DNA of 64,000 bases, taken from assembly GCA_022841465.1 (NCBI GenBank), contig JALHRL010000010.1, positions 56,515 to 120,514 of the forward strand, given 5' to 3'. The stretch's first letter is position 1. Every line of letters begins with the position of its first letter. The translations under genes were made by a program, and so were the position numbers. The notes under the pieces were generated by a model. The model was given only the letters and a program-made list of their open reading frames with translations. It was not told the DNA's origin and made no database searches. The DNA comes from Bacteroidia bacterium. GTDB lineage: Bacteria; Bacteroidota; Bacteroidia; B-17B0; Aurantibacillaceae. Shown here piece after piece: positions 51,176 through 59,763 of the stretch.

Positions 51176-53609
51176 GTTTTTTGTTTTTTAAATTAATTGA
51201 ATAAAACCAAGCCATTCCGCTGGTAAAAAGCACAATGCTTATTGAACTAACGGGCATTAATATTGCGGCAATCACAGGCTCAAGAGTTCCCTGAACAGCA
51301 AAGCTTAAACCCACAATATTGTATAGAATAGAGACTATAAAACTTCCTATAACAATTTTATTTGATTGTTTTGAATACTTTAAAAAAGCCGGAATTTTAC
51401 CAAAAGATTCTCCATTTAAAATAGCATCACAGGCCGGTGTAAAATTATTCATGTTGTCGGTTATAGAAACCCCCACATAACTTTCTTTTAATGCACCCGC
51501 ATCATTTAAGCCATCGCCAAACATGATAACCTTTTTATTATGCGATTGCAGTTGCTTTATAAAATTTAATTTGTCTTCGGGTTTTTGATTAAACTTTAAT
51601 AGCACTTTATCGCCAAACATTTTATGTAAATTATTCCTTTCACTTTCGTTGTCGCCTGACAATAAGAATAAACTATACTTGTTTTTAAGAGCTTTTATTG
51701 TTTGTTGAAGGTCTTTGCGATAAGGGTTTTCAATATAAAAACAACCCTTTGGCACATCGTTAACACTTACCCAAACCCTGCTACCGTTTGTTTCGTTTAA
51801 ATCATCTTTAACGCCAATAAAAATTGCTGAACCTAATTTTATTTCATTGTCATTTATAATCGCCCTCACCCCTCTTCCTTTTTCTTCTTTGTATTTAAAA
51901 ACCGGCAGTTTTTTTACTTCAGGCAATGCCATGGCTATTGCTTTACTTAAAGGGTGATTAGATTGTTGTGCTAAATTTTTTATATGTTGCTCTTCTTCAG
52001 AAGTTAATTTATTTCCCTGATAATTTATTTTTGCTTCTTGTTGGTAAGTAATGGTTCCGGTTTTATCAAAAACAATTGTATCTGCTTCCGACATTCTTTC
52101 TACTGCGTTTGCGTTTTTAAAATACAATCTGCTTCTTCCCATATAACGTAATATATTTCCGTTTGTAAAAGTTGCGCTTAACAACAACGCACATGGGCAA
52201 GCAACAATTAATATTGCGGTTATGCTATTTAAAACATTAGACGGATTATTTATCCACCAATAAACACCTGTAATAATTGCAATTGTAAAAAGGATATAAG
52301 TAAACCACGTGCTTAAATTATGTATAAACGATTTCTTTTTTTCGTCTGCGTTTTCTTTAAAACTATCGTTATTCCACAGCTGTGTTAAATAGCTCTGAGC
52401 AACCTCTTTTATAACCTCAAGCTCTATTGCGCCTTGCGTTTGTTTTCCGCCGGCATATACAATTTCTCCTATTGTTTTTTCAACGGGAATAGATTCGCCG
52501 GTAACAAAACTATAATCAATAGAAGCTTTACCTAAAAACAAAATACTATCTGCGGGAATTAACTCGCCATGGTGTATTTTTATTCTGTCTCCTATTTTTA
52601 ATTTTGAAACCGGAATTTGTGATTCTGAGCCATTTTCGTTTATTACTGATACACCTAAAGGAAAATAAGAGGTATAATCGCGCTCAAACGAAAGCGTATC
52701 GTAGGTAATGTCTTGAAAATATCTTCCCAATAGCATAAAAAACACAATGCCGCTCATTGAATCTAAATACCCTGCTCCGGTATGGCTTAGTATTTCGTAA
52801 ACACTTCTTGAAAACGTAATAACAATCGCTAGAGCAATGGGCGCATCTATGTTTAAAATTTTTTGTCTCAAACTTTTATAAGAAGAAATAAAAAATTCAG
52901 AAGCCGAATAAAAAAACACAGGAAGAGCCAATAATAAATTTAAATAGGAGAAAAATTTGTAATAACCACTTTCATCAGGTGCGCCTAATGAAAAATACTC
53001 CGGAAAACTTAGCATCATTATGTTGCCAAAACAAAAACCCGCAACACCGATTTTATAAATTTTCCTTTTGTTGTAAGTAATTCCTTTTTTAGAAGAAGTA
53101 ACATCATTTAAACTAATATAGGGCTCATAACCAACAGCGGTTAATGCCTCGGCAACCTCTGACAAGTTTGTTTTCCGGTGATTAAAAACAACCTTAATTT
53201 CTTTCTTTAAAAAATTTACTTGTGAGTGTATAATGCCTGCGTTTACCTTGTGCATTTGTTCTAACAACCAAACACAAGAATTGCAATGCATTTGTGGTAA
53301 ATAAAAAATTACATGACTATCCGTTTCGTTTTTGAAATGAATGAGTTTGTCGGCAATAGTGTTGTCCTTTAAAAAGTCGAACTTACCTTCTCTAACCTTT
53401 TTCTTTCTGCTTAAGCCCGGGCTTTTTTCTTTATCATAATATTCACAAAGACCTTTTTTGTTGATTATTTCATAAACCATTTTACACCCCTCACAACAAA
53501 AGGCTTTATCATCAAGTTTTACTTCAGCACTTATACAAATATCTCCGCAGTGAAAACAGGCTATTCTTTCTTTTATACTTTTCTCGTGAATCAAAATGAT
53601 AATTTGCAA
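51153..53609 (-). CDS. ccoI: Copper-exporting P-type ATPase CcoI (FixI)
   Basis: The up to 818-residue pump has an N-terminal Cys-rich metal-binding part (CFHCGDIC, FCCEGCKMVYEII), an HMA-like domain with MHCNSCVWLLEQM, the membrane CPC motif in VACPCALLLSATFTNG, the phosphorylated Asp in VFDKTGTITYQQ, an HP motif (NHPLSKAIAM) and GDGLNDAGALKES. CcoI supplies copper for cbb3 oxidase. No ATG precedes the metal-binding domain: starts are TTG at 53609 or, better placed after the promoter, TTG at 53594. The promoter with box is at 53613-53677. Confidence 0.93.
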   Translation of the reverse strand: MQIIILIHEKSIKERIACFHCGDICISAEVKLDDKAFCCEGCKMVYEIINKKGLCEYYDKEKSPGLSRKKKVREGKFDFLKDNTIADKLIHFKNETDSHVIFYLPQMHCNSCVWLLEQMHKVNAGIIHSQVNFLKKEIKVVFNHRKTNLSEVAEALTAVGYEPYISLNDVTSSKKGITYNKRKIYKIGVAGFCFGNIMMLSFPEYFSLGAPDESGYYKFFSYLNLLLALPVFFYSASEFFISSYKSLRQKILNIDAPIALAIVITFSRSVYEILSHTGAGYLDSMSGIVFFMLLGRYFQDITYDTLSFERDYTSYFPLGVSVINENGSESQIPVSKLKIGDRIKIHHGELIPADSILFLGKASIDYSFVTGESIPVEKTIGEIVYAGGKQTQGAIELEVIKEVAQSYLTQLWNNDSFKENADEKKKSFIHNLSTWFTYILFTIAIITGVYWWINNPSNVLNSITAILIVACPCALLLSATFTNGNILRYMGRSRLYFKNANAVERMSEADTIVFDKTGTITYQQEAKINYQGNKLTSEEEQHIKNLAQQSNHPLSKAIAMALPEVKKLPVFKYKEEKGRGVRAIINDNEIKLGSAIFIGVKDDLNETNGSRVWVSVNDVPKGCFYIENPYRKDLQQTIKALKNKYSLFLLSGDNESERNNLHKMFGDKVLLKFNQKPEDKLNFIKQLQSHNKKVIMFGDGLNDAGALKESYVGVSITDNMNNFTPACDAILNGESFGKIPAFLKYSKQSNKIVIGSFIVSILYNIVGLSFAVQGTLEPVIAAILMPVSSISIVLFTSGMAWFYSINLKNKKHGNNNFN

Positions 53610-53612
53610 GCA

Positions 53613-53677
53613 TAAAATTAGCTTGATACATAAGTTTAACTGATGATAAATGTCAGTTTAAAGGCTGACCTGCATCA
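53613..53677. promoter_or_regulatory. Tandem boxes between ccoI and the TerB-like gene
   Basis: Leftwards: distal box TGATGCAGGTCA (53677-53666), proximal box TGACATTTATCA (53655-53644), exactly 23 bases, then TAATTTTA (53620-53613), one mismatch from TAnnTTTG, for ccoI. Centres are 22 bp apart. Rightwards the gene at 53735 has TAACTTTA at 53711-53718, which is 33 bases, one helical turn more than the standard 23, from the nearer box. Confidence 0.72.
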
Positions 53678-53734
53678 ACATGAGTGCTTTTGATTATTAA
53701 AAATTATGTTTAACTTTAGTAAAAACAAAACAAC

Positions 53735-54136
53735 ATGACTCCGGTAGAAAATTTGCATTACGCCATTGGCCAATTGGCTTTTACTGTTGCTTTTAGTGAT
53801 GGTAAAGTTCAAAGAGAAGAACGAGAAAAATTTCAAAACCTAATATTAGAAGCCTTAGATAATAAAGAATATGGTTTTAGTTTATCTGACATTATTTTTC
53901 AAATAATGGATAAAGACAAGGTTGATGCCCCTACGGTTTATGAATGGGCTATGAAAGAAATTAAAACCAACAGCCATTATTTAAGCCCAGAGTTAAAAAA
54001 ACGATTTATTGACATAATGGAAAAAGTGGCTGCGTTTTATCCTCCTGTAACTAAAGAAGAATCATCGGTAATTGAAAGGTTTAGAAAAGATATTGCAGAT
54101 ATACACGGCGACCCGGTTTACTACAATAAAAAATAA
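53735..54136 (+). CDS. TerB-like helical protein
   Basis: The 133-residue soluble protein is all-helical and has the TerB pattern QLAFTVAFSDGKVQREEREK near residues 13-32, with the acidic residues that bind metal in TerB. The rest (LKKRFIDIMEKVAAFYPPVT) fits the second half of the fold. TerB was named from tellurite resistance, but most homologues have other, unknown roles. It is divergent from ccoI, shares its box region, and ends at the terminator 54156. Confidence 0.78.
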   Translation: MTPVENLHYAIGQLAFTVAFSDGKVQREEREKFQNLILEALDNKEYGFSLSDIIFQIMDKDKVDAPTVYEWAMKEIKTNSHYLSPELKKRFIDIMEKVAAFYPPVTKEESSVIERFRKDIADIHGDPVYYNKK

Positions 54137-54155
54137 ATTAAGCGTGTTTTAAAAT

Positions 54156-54190
54156 AAAAAACCTCCGGCATTTCCGCTCGGAGGTTTTTT
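54156..54190. terminator. Bidirectional terminator
   Basis: AAAAAACCTCCG (54156-54167) and CGGAGGTTTTTT (54179-54190) form a perfect 12-base stem with an 11-base loop. It separates the convergent TerB-like gene (stop 54136) and the ABC-F gene (stop 54193) and can work in both directions. Confidence 0.92.
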
Positions 54191-54192
54191 AT

Positions 54193-56100
54193 TTATTGCA
54201 GTTCTTGAATTTCTAACCACCGAAGTCCTTTTTCGTCCAACAAATCATTTACGCTTTTGAGCTTAGCTGTTAACTCAGAAACCTTTGAATAATCAGACGC
54301 ATTAGAGATAATTTCCTGTTCCAAATCAGCTTTCTGTTTTTCCAGTTTTGGCATGTCTTTTTCTAAATCTTCCAATTCGCGTTGTGTTTTAAAAGAAAGT
54401 TTTTTTGTAGAAGCGTCTACCCTTTTTTCTTCCTTTGCTGCAATAACTTCTACGGGTTTATTTGTTTCTTTTTGTGCGGCTTCCTTTGCTTCCGATTTTT
54501 GTTCGCTTTTCCAAATTCTGTATTCGGTATAGTTACCCGGAAAATCCTTTATTTCTCCATTGCCTTCCATTACAAAAGTGTGATCAACTAACCTATCAAT
54601 AAAATACCTATCGTGCGAAACAATTAAAACACAGCCTTTAAATTCTTCTAAAAATTCTTCCAGTGTTTCTAGAGTAACAATGTCTAAATCATTTGTGGGC
54701 TCATCTAATATTAAGAAGTTTGGGTTTTTCATTAATATGGTTAACAAAAAAAGCCTTCTCTTTTCGCCCCCACTTAAAGTGTGGGCATAACTATACTGTA
54801 CGTTTGGCGGAAAATTAAAACGCGTTAATAATTGTGCGGCCGACAAGCTGGTTCCATTTGCCAGGGGAATGTGTTCGGCAATGTCTCTTACAATTTCAAT
54901 AATTCTTTTATCGTTGTTAATTTGCATCCCGCCCTGCGAATAATAACCAAACACAATGGTATCGCCCAGCGAAACTTTTCCGGTATCAACCTGCTCTTTT
55001 CCTTGAATTATATTTAACAACGTAGTTTTACCAACACCGTTTTTTCCTACAACACCAATTTTTTCTCCGGGTATAAAGGTATAGGTAAAAGGCTCGGTAA
55101 TAATTTCTTTATTGGGATAGTTTTTAGTGATGCGATGCATCTCTACTATTTTAGAGCCCATGCGTTCCATTTTAACGGTAAGCTCTATTCGTTTTTCAAC
55201 TCTTTTCTGTTTTGCTTTTTTCTCTATTTCTGAAAATGCATCAACCCTAGATTTTGATTTTGTAGTACGCGCTTTAGGCATTTTTCTTACCCACACCACT
55301 TCTCTTCTGTATAAATTGCGTGCTTTGTCTATTTCAGAATTTAATCGCGCTTCTCTTTCTGCTTTCTTTTCCAAATAATAATCAAAGTTTCCTTTGTATT
55401 CGTATAGCTGGTGATTGTCAATTTCAATAATTCTATCGCACACCTCGTCTAAAAAATAACGATCGTGTGTAACCAATAAAATACTTAAAGACTCGTCTTG
55501 TAAATAATTCTCTAACCACTCAATCATATCAATATCTAAATGATTGGTGGGTTCGTCCATTATAATTAGTGTGGGCTTATTTATTAACGTTAACGCCAAG
55601 GCAACCCTCTTTTTTTGTCCGCCCGAAAGTGTTTTAATTATTTGTGAAGTGTCGTTTATTTCTAAACGCGAAAGAATTTCTTTAATGTTTTTTTCGTAAT
55701 CCCACGCTTGCAAGCGATTCATTTCGTTTAAAGTTTCTTCCAGTTTTTCGGCAGTTGCTGAATCAGACTTAGTTTCGCTTTCTTTTATTACCTCATCGTA
55801 TTTTTTTATGCACCGCACAAAATCATTGTCAGAATTATCAATAAGCGTTTGAATGCTTAATGTTTCATCAAAGCTAAAATCCTGGTCTAAAAACCCAACT
55901 GTAATGTCTCTTCTAAAAACAACCTCGCCTTCATCCGGAATTTCAATTCCTTTTAAAATTTTAAATAGAGTTGATTTACCGGAACCGTTTTTAGCCACCA
56001 AAGCAACTTTATCGCCGTAGTTAATTCCGAAACTGATTTTATCAAACAATACTTTTGCTCCGTATGCTTTTGATAAATTATTTATTGATAAAAGATTCAT
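54193..56100 (-). CDS. ABC-F family ATPase (Uup-like)
   Basis: The 635-residue cytoplasmic protein has two ABC domains without membrane segments. The first has Walker A KNGSGKST near residue 38, signature LSGGQKKRVALAL and Walker B LIIMDEPTNHLDID; the second has GKNGVGKTT near 355, LSGGEKRRLFLLT and LILDEPTNDLDIV. The charged linker between them and the C-terminal coiled coil (about 560-635) are typical of Uup. ABC-F proteins act on the ribosome or on branched DNA; antibiotic resistance is not indicated. It is a single-gene unit. Confidence 0.92.
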   Translation of the reverse strand: MNLLSINNLSKAYGAKVLFDKISFGINYGDKVALVAKNGSGKSTLFKILKGIEIPDEGEVVFRRDITVGFLDQDFSFDETLSIQTLIDNSDNDFVRCIKKYDEVIKESETKSDSATAEKLEETLNEMNRLQAWDYEKNIKEILSRLEINDTSQIIKTLSGGQKKRVALALTLINKPTLIIMDEPTNHLDIDMIEWLENYLQDESLSILLVTHDRYFLDEVCDRIIEIDNHQLYEYKGNFDYYLEKKAEREARLNSEIDKARNLYRREVVWVRKMPKARTTKSKSRVDAFSEIEKKAKQKRVEKRIELTVKMERMGSKIVEMHRITKNYPNKEIITEPFTYTFIPGEKIGVVGKNGVGKTTLLNIIQGKEQVDTGKVSLGDTIVFGYYSQGGMQINNDKRIIEIVRDIAEHIPLANGTSLSAAQLLTRFNFPPNVQYSYAHTLSGGEKRRLFLLTILMKNPNFLILDEPTNDLDIVTLETLEEFLEEFKGCVLIVSHDRYFIDRLVDHTFVMEGNGEIKDFPGNYTEYRIWKSEQKSEAKEAAQKETNKPVEVIAAKEEKRVDASTKKLSFKTQRELEDLEKDMPKLEKQKADLEQEIISNASDYSKVSELTAKLKSVNDLLDEKGLRWLEIQELQ

Positions 56101-56112
56101 TTGTTTAAAAAC

Positions 56113-56141
56113 AAAAATCGCGCTGCTTGAACGCGATTTTT
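56113..56141 (-). terminator. Terminator after the thiolase gene
   Basis: AAAAATCGCG (56113-56122) pairs with CGCGATTTTT (56132-56141) around a nine-base loop. It follows the leftward thiolase gene (stop 56163) and precedes the ABC-F start at 56100. Confidence 0.8.
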
Positions 56142-56162
56142 AAACTTTATTTTATTTAGTAA

Positions 56163-57338
56163 TTACAAACTTTGAATAACCATTGCGCTTGCGCCACCAC
56201 CACCATTACAAATTCCGGCAGCACCATATTTTGCGTTGTTTTGTTTTAATACATTAATTAAGGTAACAATAATTCTGGCCCCGCTGCATCCTAATGGGTG
56301 GCCTAAAGAAACAGCTCCTCCGTTTACGTTTACTTTACTTGCATCTAAATTCATTGCTTTAATGTTTGCCAAACCAACTACTGCAAAAGCTTCGTTTAAT
56401 TCGTAATAATTAATATCGCTCATTTTTAATCCGCCTTTTTCAACCGCTTTTGGTACGGCTAAACTTGGTGTTGTGGTAAACCATTCTGGCGCTTGCTCTG
56501 CGTCGGCAAAAGAAACAATTTTTGCCAATGGTTTTAAACCAAGACTTTCTGCTTTTTCTTTACTCATTAAAACCAATGCCGCTGCTCCGTCGTTCATGGT
56601 GCTTGCGTTAGCGGCTGTTATTGTTCCGTCTTTTAAAAAAACAGGTTTTAAGCCCGGAATCTTTTCAAAATTTACATTTTTGTATTCTTCGTCTTCGGCA
56701 ACAACTACATCGCCTTTTTTTGTTTTTACGGTTACCGGAATTACTTCTTCTTTAAATTTACCCGCAGTCCATGCAGCAGCCGAGCGCTTGTACGATTCAA
56801 TTGCAAAAGCGTCTTGCTCTTCGCGCGAAAAGTTTTTTTCTTTCGCACAAAGCTCTGCACAATTTCCCATAGGAACATTTCCGTAAACATCTTGTAAACC
56901 ATCTTTTGCTAAGCCATCAATTACAACTCCGTTACCATACTTTGCGCCCCAACGATTGTTTTCTAAATAATAGGGCGCGTTGCTCATGTTTTCCATTCCG
57001 CCCGCAACAACAACTTCGTTTTCGCCCAACATAATGCTTTGAGCCGCTAAGGCAATAGATTTCATTCCGCTTGCACAAACTTTATTAACGGTGGTACAAT
57101 TAACCGAATCGGGTAAGCCGGCAAACTTTGCTGCTTGACGAGCCGGGGCTTGCCCTAAATTAGCCTGAAGAACAGAGCCCATATAAACTTCTGTAACATG
57201 TTTTCCGTCTAATTTGATTTTATCTAAAGCGCCTTTTATTGCGTAAGCGCCTAACTGTGTTGCAGAAATGCCTGCAAATACACCGCCAAAAGATCCCAAC
57301 GGAGTTCTTACGGCTGAAACGATATATACTTCTTTCAT
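56163..57338 (-). CDS. Thiolase (acetyl-CoA C-acyltransferase)
   Basis: The 391-residue enzyme has the complete thiolase set: nucleophilic Cys in VNKVCASGMKSIALA near residue 88, NEAFAVVGLANI near 318, His in GGAVSLGHPLGCSGARI near 350 and the second Cys in GICNGGGGASAMVI near 380. It either joins two acetyl-CoA or cleaves 3-ketoacyl-CoA. The last step of the phenylacetate pathway also needs a thiolase (PaaJ), so it could serve paaABC here, but nothing in the context proves that. Single-gene unit with terminator at 56113. The upstream gap to rsgA (57339-57507) shows no box. Confidence 0.93.
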   Translation of the reverse strand: MKEVYIVSAVRTPLGSFGGVFAGISATQLGAYAIKGALDKIKLDGKHVTEVYMGSVLQANLGQAPARQAAKFAGLPDSVNCTTVNKVCASGMKSIALAAQSIMLGENEVVVAGGMENMSNAPYYLENNRWGAKYGNGVVIDGLAKDGLQDVYGNVPMGNCAELCAKEKNFSREEQDAFAIESYKRSAAAWTAGKFKEEVIPVTVKTKKGDVVVAEDEEYKNVNFEKIPGLKPVFLKDGTITAANASTMNDGAAALVLMSKEKAESLGLKPLAKIVSFADAEQAPEWFTTTPSLAVPKAVEKGGLKMSDINYYELNEAFAVVGLANIKAMNLDASKVNVNGGAVSLGHPLGCSGARIIVTLINVLKQNNAKYGAAGICNGGGGASAMVIQSL

Positions 57339-57494
57339 AACTTATTAAATTTTAATAGCGGCCCTAATTTACAATTATATTTCCTGAGAAGGTTTGTTTT
57401 TTCGTTATAAAAAGGCATAAAAAAGACGAAAGAATTAACAATGTGGTCGAGTTTTTAAACAGGGCGCTATTATTGGCTTTTTGTGTTAAATAAG

Positions 57495-57502
57495 TACTTT
57501 TA
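57495..57502 (+). promoter_or_regulatory. -7 promoter element of rsgA
   Basis: TACTTTTA, one mismatch from TAnnTTTG, ends five bases before the rsgA ATG at 57508. As at prfB and the gene at 8723, the spacing implies a very short 5' leader. Confidence 0.4.
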
Positions 57503-57507
57503 CAAAA

Positions 57508-58443
57508 ATGATTGGAACGGTTACAAAATCTACGGGTAGTAATTACTTAGTTCGTTTAGAAAACGGAGAAGTTGTTTCGTGCAAATTAAAAGGTAAAATT
57601 AGGCTTGATGATAGAAAAACAACTAACCCTGTAACCGTTGGCGACAAAGTAGACCTTGAGTTAGAAAACGAAACCGAAGGTGTAATTTCAAAGATACATG
57701 CGCGTAAAAATTATATCATAAGAAAATCAATTAACCTTAGTAAACAAGCACATATTCTTGCAAGCAATTTAGATCAGGCTATTTTAATTGCAACTATTGT
57801 TGAGCCTCGTACCAGTTTGGGTTTTATTGATCGTTTTTTAATTACAGCAGAGGCTTATTCAATACCTGCAATAATTATTTTTAATAAGTGTGATTCGTTA
57901 AATAAAGAATTACTAGAATTACAAGAGGAGATATTGAATATTTACCGCAAAATTGGATACACCTGCGTTGCCATAAGCAGTTTGAATAGAGAGGATATTG
58001 AAAAAATTAAGCCTATACTTAAAAATAAAACCACATTAATAACAGGGCATTCAGGTGTTGGAAAATCTACATTTATAAATGCTTTGCAGCCTTCGTTAAA
58101 TTTAAAAACAGGTGAAATTTCTGCAGCGCACGCTAAAGGAACACACACCACTACTTTTGCTGAATTGCATCATTTAGATTTTGATGCCGATATTATTGAT
58201 ACTCCCGGAATAAAAGAACTGGGCCTGGTTGAAATGAAACGCGAAGAGGTGGGCCACTATTTTCCTGAAATTAGAAAGCATATGAACAGTTGTAAGTTTA
58301 ATAATTGTTTGCACATTAATGAGCCTAAGTGCGCGGTTAGAGAGGCGTATGAGGCGGGTGAAATTTCTCCGGAACGCTACCAAAGTTATTTAAGGATTTT
58401 AGATGGCGAGGAAATGGACTGGAAAGAATGGGAAATTAAATAA
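57508..58443 (+). CDS. rsgA: Ribosome small subunit-dependent GTPase RsgA
   Basis: RsgA is a circularly permuted GTPase that checks late 30S subunit assembly. The 311-residue protein has an OB fold (residues 1-70), then the G motifs in permuted order: NKCD (G4) near 124, GHSGVGKST (G1) near 181, DTPGIKEL (G3) near 231, and a C-terminal zinc knuckle CKFNNCLHINEPKCAV. The length is normal. The metallophosphoesterase gene follows 68 bases later with its own -7 element (TACCTTTA, 58496-58503). Confidence 0.94.
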   Translation: MIGTVTKSTGSNYLVRLENGEVVSCKLKGKIRLDDRKTTNPVTVGDKVDLELENETEGVISKIHARKNYIIRKSINLSKQAHILASNLDQAILIATIVEPRTSLGFIDRFLITAEAYSIPAIIIFNKCDSLNKELLELQEEILNIYRKIGYTCVAISSLNREDIEKIKPILKNKTTLITGHSGVGKSTFINALQPSLNLKTGEISAAHAKGTHTTTFAELHHLDFDADIIDTPGIKELGLVEMKREEVGHYFPEIRKHMNSCKFNNCLHINEPKCAVREAYEAGEISPERYQSYLRILDGEEMDWKEWEIK

Positions 58444-58511
58444 ATACTTATCAGTTAAAAAAACAAAATTCATCCTCAAGCGTTTAATTTGTTGTTACCT
58501 TTAATTCTCTT

Positions 58512-59756
58512 ATGTTTTTACGCTTTTTAATCTTTTTTGTAATTATAATTGTAATTGAGTTTTACTTTTTGCAAGGCGTTAAAACTTTTGTTCGCGATTT
58601 TTCAATAAAAACTAAAAACATTGTAATGTACATTACTTACTTCTTTTTAGCTGTAAGTTTATTAATTGGTTTTGTTTCTTTGTTTTATCCTCCTCCAAAC
58701 TGGAATAATTTCTTCCGCTTTGTATCTGCCGCCGCATTAATAGTTTTAGTTTGTAAATTAATTGGAATAAGTTTTTTATTAATTGATGATGTTGTGCGCT
58801 TTTTCAGATGGGTATACAAATTGCTGTTTCATAAACCCACAGAGGTTGTTGATGCTTCGCAAGGAATTAGCCGCTTAAAATTTTTTAGTCAGCTTGCTGT
58901 TACATTTACTGTAATTCCTGCCATTGCTTTTGTTTACGGAATGGTTCGTGGCGCATATAAATACCGTGTTCACAAAGTAAAAGTTCCTTCGCCTAATTTG
59001 CCTCCGGAATTTGATGGGTTTAAAGTTGTTCAGCTTTCCGATATACACATTGGCTCCTTTATGGACAACGCACCAATTAGCCGGGCGCTGGATATTGTAA
59101 TGCAACAAAACGCAGATATTATTTTATTTACCGGCGATTTAGTGAATAACATAGCAGAAGAATTAAACGGCTTTGAAGAACAATTAAAAAGATTAAAAGC
59201 TCCTTTTGGTGTTTATTCTATTTTAGGAAATCACGATTATGGTGATTATGTTGCTTGGGATAGTAAGGCCGAAAAAGATCAAAACTTAGAAAACTTAAAA
59301 CAAAAACAAGCCGAGTTTGGCTGGAAGCTGTTAATGAACGAACACGTTCCCCTTGAAAAAAATGGTGAACGAATTGCATTAATAGGAATTGAAAATTGGG
59401 GGGGGAATATGCGCTTCCCAAGATATGGTAAATTAAAAAATGCTTACGAAGGTGCAGAAGAGTACCCTTTTAAAATTTTAATGAGTCACGATCCAAGCCA
59501 CTGGGATATGCAGGTTTTATTAGAATATCCCAAAATAGATTTGACTTTAAGCGGACACACCCATGGCATGCAGTTTGGAATTGAAATTCCGGGATTTAAG
59601 TGGAGCCCCATAAAATATTTATATAAAAACTGGGCGGGGCTTTATAAACAAGGCGAACAATTTTTATATGTAAACAGGGGCTTGGGCTTTTTGGGATATC
59701 CGGGGCGCCTGGGTATTTGGCCGGAAATTACGGTAATAGAATTACAGAAAGTATAA
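58512..59756 (+). CDS. Membrane-anchored metallophosphoesterase
   Basis: The 414-residue protein has about four or five helices in residues 1-155 (FLIFFVIIIVIEFYFLQGV and following) and a calcineurin-like phosphoesterase domain from about 165: QLSDIHIGSF, FTGDLVNN, ILGNHDYGDY, SHDPSHWD and SGHTHGMQFG carry all metal ligands. Related YkuE-type enzymes have been linked to lipid A precursor or other phosphoester cleavage; the substrate here is unknown. It follows rsgA, and it is convergent with the propeller-SpoIIE gene, seven bases apart. Confidence 0.9.
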   Translation: MFLRFLIFFVIIIVIEFYFLQGVKTFVRDFSIKTKNIVMYITYFFLAVSLLIGFVSLFYPPPNWNNFFRFVSAAALIVLVCKLIGISFLLIDDVVRFFRWVYKLLFHKPTEVVDASQGISRLKFFSQLAVTFTVIPAIAFVYGMVRGAYKYRVHKVKVPSPNLPPEFDGFKVVQLSDIHIGSFMDNAPISRALDIVMQQNADIILFTGDLVNNIAEELNGFEEQLKRLKAPFGVYSILGNHDYGDYVAWDSKAEKDQNLENLKQKQAEFGWKLLMNEHVPLEKNGERIALIGIENWGGNMRFPRYGKLKNAYEGAEEYPFKILMSHDPSHWDMQVLLEYPKIDLTLSGHTHGMQFGIEIPGFKWSPIKYLYKNWAGLYKQGEQFLYVNRGLGFLGYPGRLGIWPEITVIELQKV

Positions 59757-59763
59757 TTAAAAT

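Noticed and set aside
57339..57507. tRNA or small RNA gene in the gap before rsgA
   Set aside because: No cloverleaf or GGTTCRA-type arm and no strong hairpin; other gaps were also checked and none shows a tRNA.
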